Of a stretch of 10,089 nt of DNA, positions 7,194 through 10,089 are shown piece after piece. The notes beneath the pieces were generated by a model. That model did not search any database and was not told where the DNA came from. It saw nothing but the letters and a program-made list of their open reading frames with translations. Location of the stretch: the NCBI GenBank assembly GCA_025774205.1, contig JALGWK010000111.1:1-10089 (forward strand), in the 5' to 3' direction. This stretch comes from a bacterium. GTDB lineage: Bacteria > Blakebacterota > Blakebacteria > Blakebacterales > Blakebacteraceae. The number at the start of each line of letters is the position of its first letter. Position 1 is the stretch's first letter. Made by a program: the position numbers and the translations under genes.

Positions 7194-7207
7194 GGTGTCT
7201 TGACACC
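7194..7207. promoter_or_regulatory. 14-bp perfect inverted repeat overlapping the exbB promoter, candidate operator
   Basis: GGTGTC and GACACC flank a TT centre, a perfect 6+2+6 palindrome. Its right half contains most of the TTGACA -35 element, so a dimeric regulator bound here would compete with RNA polymerase. It does not match a Fur box, and the cognate regulator is unknown. A chance palindrome of this length remains possible. Confidence 0.35.
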
Positions 7208-7228
7208 CCCCGATGCCCTGCATAACAT
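7200..7228 (+). promoter_or_regulatory. Predicted sigma70-type promoter for exbB-exbD-exbD
   Basis: A consensus TTGACA (7200-7205) is separated by 17 bp from TAACAT (7223-7228, four of six matches). It is the best-looking promoter in the window and faces the motor genes. The leader would be about 100 nt long, and no riboswitch-like structure is evident in it. The interval 7051-7334 holds this promoter, the divergent one and the palindrome, and no gene. Confidence 0.55.
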
Positions 7229-7334
7229 GCCTCTGCTTTTCGGCAGGACCACCCGATCCGCAAACCTACGGGCACATCTGGAACACGATTCCAATGAATT
7301 CCCGGGGCGAGGCAACGTTCAGGAGGAGTGAGGA

Positions 7335-7955
7335 ATGCTCGATCTTTTCTACGATGGTGGATGGGCCATGTACCCGCTGCTGGCCACCCTGGTATTCGGT
7401 CTGGCTGTGATATTTGAGCGTTTCTGGGCGCTGTCACGGGCCAGCATCAACACCCGGAAATTCATCCAGAGGATCAAGGTCGCCCTGCGCGATGAGGGGC
7501 TCTCGTCAGCGCAGGAGATCTGCGCCAGCACCCGCGGACCCGTGGCTTCGATCTTCCACGCCGGACTCGTCCGGGTAGACCGTGGCCTGGAGCAGGTTGA
7601 GAAGGCCATTGAGAACGCGGGGACGATCGAGATGTCCTTCCTGGAGAAGGGGCTCGTCTGGCTCGCCACTGTCGCGAACGTTGCCCCCATGCTCGGGTTC
7701 CTCGGAACCGTGTCGGGTATGATCGGCGCCTTCGCTTCGATCGCCGAGGCCGGTGACGTGAACGCCACGATCGTTGCCAGCGGTATCTCGGAAGCCCTGA
7801 TCACGACCGCTACCGGTCTGGCTATCGCCATCCCGATCCAGGCTGCTCACAACTACTTCGTGTCGCGGGTCGACCGTCTGATCATCGACATGGAGGAGAG
7901 CGCCAACGATCTGATCGATTACCTGATCGAGATGGAGATGGAGAAGACCTCCTAA
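7335..7955 (+). CDS. exbB: MotA/TolQ/ExbB proton channel family protein
   Basis: Inner-membrane stator subunit that forms a pentameric proton channel with ExbD-type partners and turns proton-motive force into mechanical work at the outer membrane. At 206 aa it fits the family. The topology is classic: a first transmembrane helix at about 10-30, a cytoplasmic loop, and long helices at about 107-133 and 146-172. The signature PMLGFLGTVSGMI (118-130) and ITTATGLAIAIP (156-167) are present; T160 in the last motif lies where the channel threonine is expected. A strong AGGAGG (7321-7326) stands eight bases before the ATG. It is followed closely by two exbD genes, so the three form one operon. TolQ is the alternative identity, but no tolA, tolB or pal is nearby and the tandem exbD genes favour a TonB-type system. 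Confidence 0.92.
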   Translation: MLDLFYDGGWAMYPLLATLVFGLAVIFERFWALSRASINTRKFIQRIKVALRDEGLSSAQEICASTRGPVASIFHAGLVRVDRGLEQVEKAIENAGTIEMSFLEKGLVWLATVANVAPMLGFLGTVSGMIGAFASIAEAGDVNATIVASGISEALITTATGLAIAIPIQAAHNYFVSRVDRLIIDMEESANDLIDYLIEMEMEKTS

Positions 7956-7964
7956 GGGGGCCCG

Positions 7965-8360
7965 ATGGCAGGTAAGAGAAGTGAGCCTGAGATCCCGACC
8001 GCCTCGATGGCGGACATCGCGTTCCTGCTGATCATCTTCTTCCTGGTGACCACCAGCTTCAACCAGGAGATGGGCATCGGTCTGACGCTCCCCCCTGTCA
8101 CTGAGGGAGCAGAGCTTCAGGTCCGGAAGAAGAACATTCTGAATATCTGGGTCAATGCCGCCGGGGAGATCCTCCTCGGGGAAGAGATCGTATCGCTCCA
8201 GCAGGTCGAACGGGAAGTGAGACGACGGGTGGCGGAGAACCCGCTCCTCATCGTGTCCCTGAAGGCTGACCGTGAGACCGACTACGACATCTTCGTCCAG
8301 ATACTCGATCAGTTGCAGAAGGCGGAGACACCCAAAATTTCGCTCGCTGAGCCGGATTAG
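7965..8360 (+). CDS. exbD: ExbD/TolR family protein, first copy
   Basis: Single-pass inner-membrane partner of ExbB. Of its 131 residues, the short cytoplasmic N terminus leads to IPTASMADIAFLLIIFFLVT (10-29), the family transmembrane helix. D17 is the conserved aspartate that is protonated during proton transfer. The remaining periplasmic domain (about 45-128) includes NILNIWVNAAGEILLGEE and LLIVSLKADRETDYDIFVQI, typical of the ExbD fold that engages peptidoglycan or TonB-like partners. An AAGGGGG sits just before the ATG, nine bases after the exbB stop. The next exbD starts five bases after this stop. It is a divergent paralogue of that second gene, and the pair probably forms a heterodimer inside the ExbB ring. 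Confidence 0.92.
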   Translation: MAGKRSEPEIPTASMADIAFLLIIFFLVTTSFNQEMGIGLTLPPVTEGAELQVRKKNILNIWVNAAGEILLGEEIVSLQQVEREVRRRVAENPLLIVSLKADRETDYDIFVQILDQLQKAETPKISLAEPD

Positions 8361-8365
8361 GAATA

Positions 8366-8785
8366 ATGCCGAAGATCTCAAGAAAACAGAAGGCCGACGT
8401 CGGGATCCCGACCGGTTCAATGGGTGATATCGTGTTCCTCCTGCTGATCTTTTTCATGGTAACCACGGTTTTCGTGGAGTACCGGGGGATCGCAGGAATC
8501 GAACAGCCTCGCGCCGAGATGACTAAACGGTTGGAAAAGGAGCGGGGTATCGTCCACATGTGGATCGCCGAAGATGGTGAGATCAATATCGATGATATGA
8601 CCATCGTGATGTCTGACATCGCCGGCCTGGTCTACCCGAAGCGGGTCGCCGAACCGAGACTGATCATCTCGATCATCGCTGATGTGGGGGCTCCTTACGG
8701 GACTGTCGCGGACGCCATGCTGCAGTTGCGGGAGGCCGACGCGCTGCAGGTGAACTTCGCGACGCTTTACGCCTACGCCCGCTAG
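8366..8785 (+). CDS. exbD: ExbD/TolR family protein, second copy
   Basis: Second ExbD paralogue, 139 residues. IPTGSMGDIVFLLLIFFMVT (14-33) matches the helix of the first copy almost residue for residue and keeps the proton-relay aspartate (D21). The periplasmic part (for example GIVHMWIAEDGEINIDDMTI and PRLIISIIADVGAPYGTVAD) has diverged strongly and ends in a tyrosine-rich tail. AGGA lies just before the ATG, inside the stop region of the preceding gene, so translation is likely coupled. Conservation of the membrane segment with divergence of the periplasmic domain suggests the two copies share the channel but contact different periplasmic partners; that is an inference. No TonB gene follows. 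Confidence 0.9.
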   Translation: MPKISRKQKADVGIPTGSMGDIVFLLLIFFMVTTVFVEYRGIAGIEQPRAEMTKRLEKERGIVHMWIAEDGEINIDDMTIVMSDIAGLVYPKRVAEPRLIISIIADVGAPYGTVADAMLQLREADALQVNFATLYAYAR

Positions 8786-8806
8786 GACAAGCGGATCGAT
8801 CTGAGT

Positions 8807-8828
8807 CGACCCCGCCCCGGCGGGGTCG
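8807..8828 (+). terminator. GC-rich hairpin after the second exbD
   Basis: A perfect 10-bp stem, CGACCCCGCC with GGCGGGGTCG, closes a two-base loop (or a 9-bp stem with four bases). No T-run follows, so on its own it is not a standard intrinsic terminator. It may stabilise the mRNA 3' end or assist the terminator just downstream. Confidence 0.5.
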
Positions 8829-8839
8829 TGCATTTCTGC

Positions 8840-8878
8840 AGGGTACCGGACCTGAACGTGCGGTACCCTTTTTATTTT
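8840..8878 (+). terminator. Intrinsic (rho-independent) terminator of the exbB-exbD-exbD operon
   Basis: GGGTACCG (8841-8848) pairs perfectly with CGGTACCC (8861-8868) across a 12-base loop, with an extra A-T pair at 8840/8869. A T-rich tract (five T, A, four T) follows immediately. This is the clearest terminator in the window and separates the motor operon from the next gene. Confidence 0.85.
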
Positions 8879-8924
8879 ATCCGGGTCATATTGGTGTCGC
8901 GACTGCGATGACAGTCTGATTTGA

Positions 8925-8954
8925 TTGAACAACCGTTCGCGGACCACCGTATCT
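8925..8954 (+). promoter_or_regulatory. Possible promoter for the Yip1-type gene
   Basis: TTGAAC (8925-8930) and GTATCT (8949-8954) are 18 bp apart, a modest sigma70 match (about four of six at -35, weaker at -10). It sits between the strong terminator and the next ATG, where a promoter is needed, but other placements are possible. Confidence 0.25.
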
Positions 8955-8983
8955 GATCAGAACCCCAGCGGAGTGATAGCGGG

Positions 8984-9754
8984 ATGGACGTTGAACTGAA
9001 TCAAGCCGGGCCGGACCCGGACGGGCTGTCAGGCAGCAAGGAACCGGTATCGCTGTTCCAGCGGATGATCCTGGTATTCAGCGAACCGGCAGCAGCGTTC
9101 AATGGGATTGCTGCCCACCCCAGATGGATCGGGGCCTTCCTGCTGGTCATGGTGGTCGGGATTCTGAGCACACAGGCGATCTTCCCTCACATCATGGAAG
9201 CTCAGCAGAATGCGATGCAGCAGACTGCGCCCGACCTCCCCCCGGAGCGGGCCGAGGCGATGATGGAACGGTTCTCCCCGGAGCACGAGGTCAGCCAGCG
9301 GATATGGATGGTTTTCACGCCGTTCATCGTGGGGATGCTGGAACTTCTGATCCTGGCCGGGCTCTTCACCTTCGGATGCAGCTTCCTCCTGGGGGGGGAG
9401 GCTTCGTTCAAACAGGTGATGGCGGTGGTAGCCCACGCGCTCCTCATCAGGGTACCGAAGGCACTACTGGTGACGCCCCTCATCCTCATGAAGGGGAGCA
9501 TGAGCGTTTCCACCAGCCTGGCGGTGCTGATCCCCATTGATCGGTGGATGACCCCTCTCGGGGTACTCCTCCAGCAGGTTGATATATTCAAGCTCTGGGG
9601 CATATCGCTTCTGATCACCGGACTGGCGGTGGTGTATCGCTTCTCGAAGGGCAAGGTCGCGGCCCTGGTGATCGGATTCTTCATCTTTTGGGTCGTCGTA
9701 CAGGTGGCGGTAGTGATGCTCTTTTCCAACCTGTTCGCGGGATTCACGGGCTGA
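8984..9754 (+). CDS. Yip1-family integral membrane protein
   Basis: 256 residues. A polar N terminus carrying SLFQRMILVFSEPAAAFNGI (23-42) precedes helices at about 48-67, 108-136, 141-168, a weaker one at 175-195, 203-220 and 225-251. The short amphipathic lead-in ending in a P-x-x-x-F motif, followed by five or so helices, is the pattern of bacterial Yip1-domain (PF04893-like) proteins; I recognise it by layout and by the N-terminal motif. Biochemical function is unknown for the family. GGAG is 13 bases before the ATG and GCGGG closer. A TolC-type gene follows after 25 bp on the same strand, so the protein is likely part of, or regulated with, an export system. DUF-type permeases of other families are the alternative. 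Confidence 0.7.
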   Translation: MDVELNQAGPDPDGLSGSKEPVSLFQRMILVFSEPAAAFNGIAAHPRWIGAFLLVMVVGILSTQAIFPHIMEAQQNAMQQTAPDLPPERAEAMMERFSPEHEVSQRIWMVFTPFIVGMLELLILAGLFTFGCSFLLGGEASFKQVMAVVAHALLIRVPKALLVTPLILMKGSMSVSTSLAVLIPIDRWMTPLGVLLQQVDIFKLWGISLLITGLAVVYRFSKGKVAALVIGFFIFWVVVQVAVVMLFSNLFAGFTG

Positions 9755-9779
9755 TGGTAGACAGCTCAGGAGATTGACG

Positions 9780-9890
9780 ATGGTTACGTTGTCACGCGCC
9801 ATTCCGGTGTTCTCGATACTCGCCCTGATCCTTGTTCCGCCGGGCGTCACGGAGGGACAGGAGTCCCTCACTCTGCGGGAATGTTGTTGA
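9780..9890 (+). pseudogene. TolC-type outer-membrane efflux protein, N-terminal piece ending at a frameshift
   Basis: ATG at 9780 has AGGAG seven bases upstream. It encodes a clear signal peptide (R6, hydrophobic 8-21, likely cleavage near TEGQ at 24-27), followed by SLTLREC, the start of the usual TolC-family opening (LTLxExxxxALxxNP). The frame then hits TGA at 9888-9890. In the +1 frame from 9886 the expected continuation VEQALRYNPQVQ follows exactly, so one extra T within TGTTGTTG (9882-9889) accounts for the break. The piece alone would give a 36-residue product with no function. Confidence 0.85.
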
Positions 9891-10089
9891 GCAGGCGCTG
9901 CGGTACAATCCCCAGGTACAGAGGTCGGCCCGGCAGCTTGCCCAGAGTGAACTGCAGACCAGGCAGGCCGCTTCCTCACTCCTTCCGAGCGTCTCGCTGT
10001 CAGGCTCGTTCTCCCGGTACACCAGTGTCTCACCCCAGCGTCTCCTCAATCCGGCCACCAACCAGATCGTGGAGGGGAGCGCCACCGCC
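9886..10089 (+). CDS. TolC-type outer-membrane efflux protein, continuing off the window (frame-disrupted)
   Basis: Open to the window end. It reads VEQALRYNPQVQRSARQLAQ, then an alpha-helical repeat with ELQTRQAASSLLPSVSLSGS, the coiled-coil-to-barrel pattern of the first outer-membrane efflux domain. TolC proteins form trimeric channel-tunnels that connect periplasmic adaptors to the outer membrane and export drugs, peptides or proteins. Joined to the signal peptide piece upstream with one base removed, spacing to the family motif is exact. Position after the Yip1-type gene suggests an operon that would continue with an HlyD/MacA-like adaptor and an ABC or RND transporter, which lies outside the window. 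The substrate cannot be told from this fragment. Confidence 0.88.

Noticed and set aside
7238-7334. Riboswitch or small RNA in the exbB leader
   Set aside because: No conserved-looking stems, T-box, cobalamin or iron-responsive elements were recognised in this roughly 100-nt leader.
7506-8420. Minus-strand open frame (304 codons) opposite exbB and exbD
   Set aside because: The translation is rich in Asp, His, Arg and Gly without domain structure, as expected for the antisense of membrane-protein codons.
9464-10033. Minus-strand open frames opposite the Yip1-type and tolC-like genes
   Set aside because: They overlap plus-strand genes with signal peptide, helices and family motifs, and have no ribosome-binding site or domain of their own.
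1-10089. tRNA, rRNA, CRISPR arrays, insertion sequences, defence islands
   Set aside because: No cloverleaf, regularly spaced repeats, transposase motifs or terminal inverted repeats were seen; the gene content is housekeeping and envelope.

Overview
The window reads as bacterial chromosome from a diderm (Gram-negative) organism. By eye it is GC-rich, about 60%, densely packed and made mostly of housekeeping genes. A signal-peptide-bearing putative outer-membrane barrel, an ExbB/ExbD/ExbD motor and the start of a TolC-type outer-membrane factor all require an outer membrane. The order topA-xerC-hslV-hslU recalls the conserved Firmicutes cluster (topA-trmFO-xerC-hslV-hslU-codY). With the diderm genes and the gene content further right, it fits an FCB-type or neighbouring candidate phylum (for example Gemmatimonadota, Krumholzibacteriota, Eisenbacteria or Latescibacterota). 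This placement is an inference and no genus can be named.

Layout. (1) 1-5300, plus strand: the C-terminal part of topA, then xerC, hslV, hslU and argF, closely spaced or overlapping. This run covers DNA topology, chromosome dimer resolution, an ATP-dependent protease and arginine biosynthesis. (2) 5328-7050, minus strand: a putative outer-membrane beta-barrel and, upstream of it, an exported TPR protein that resembles eukaryotic RMDN/FAM82 proteins. (3) 7051-7334: a divergent promoter region with a good sigma70-like promoter facing each way. (4) 7335-8785, plus strand: exbB-exbD-exbD, a proton-motive-force-driven motor, ending at a strong intrinsic terminator. (5) 8984-10089, plus strand: a Yip1-family membrane protein followed by the start of a TolC-type gene that runs off the window, probably the head of an export operon.

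The most striking feature is that four genes carry frame-breaking indels. topA has a perfect 47-bp tandem duplication. hslU lacks about 32 nt of a conserved segment. The tolC-like gene has one extra base just after its signal peptide. The TPR gene has one extra base between two 11-residue C-terminal repeats. topA is normally indispensable, and both parts of each broken gene otherwise keep intact family sequence. Assembly or consensus error is therefore the leading explanation, with recent real mutation as the alternative. I see no phage, insertion sequence, CRISPR array, RNA gene or convincing new defence-type system. The least conventional protein is the bacterial RMDN-like TPR protein.
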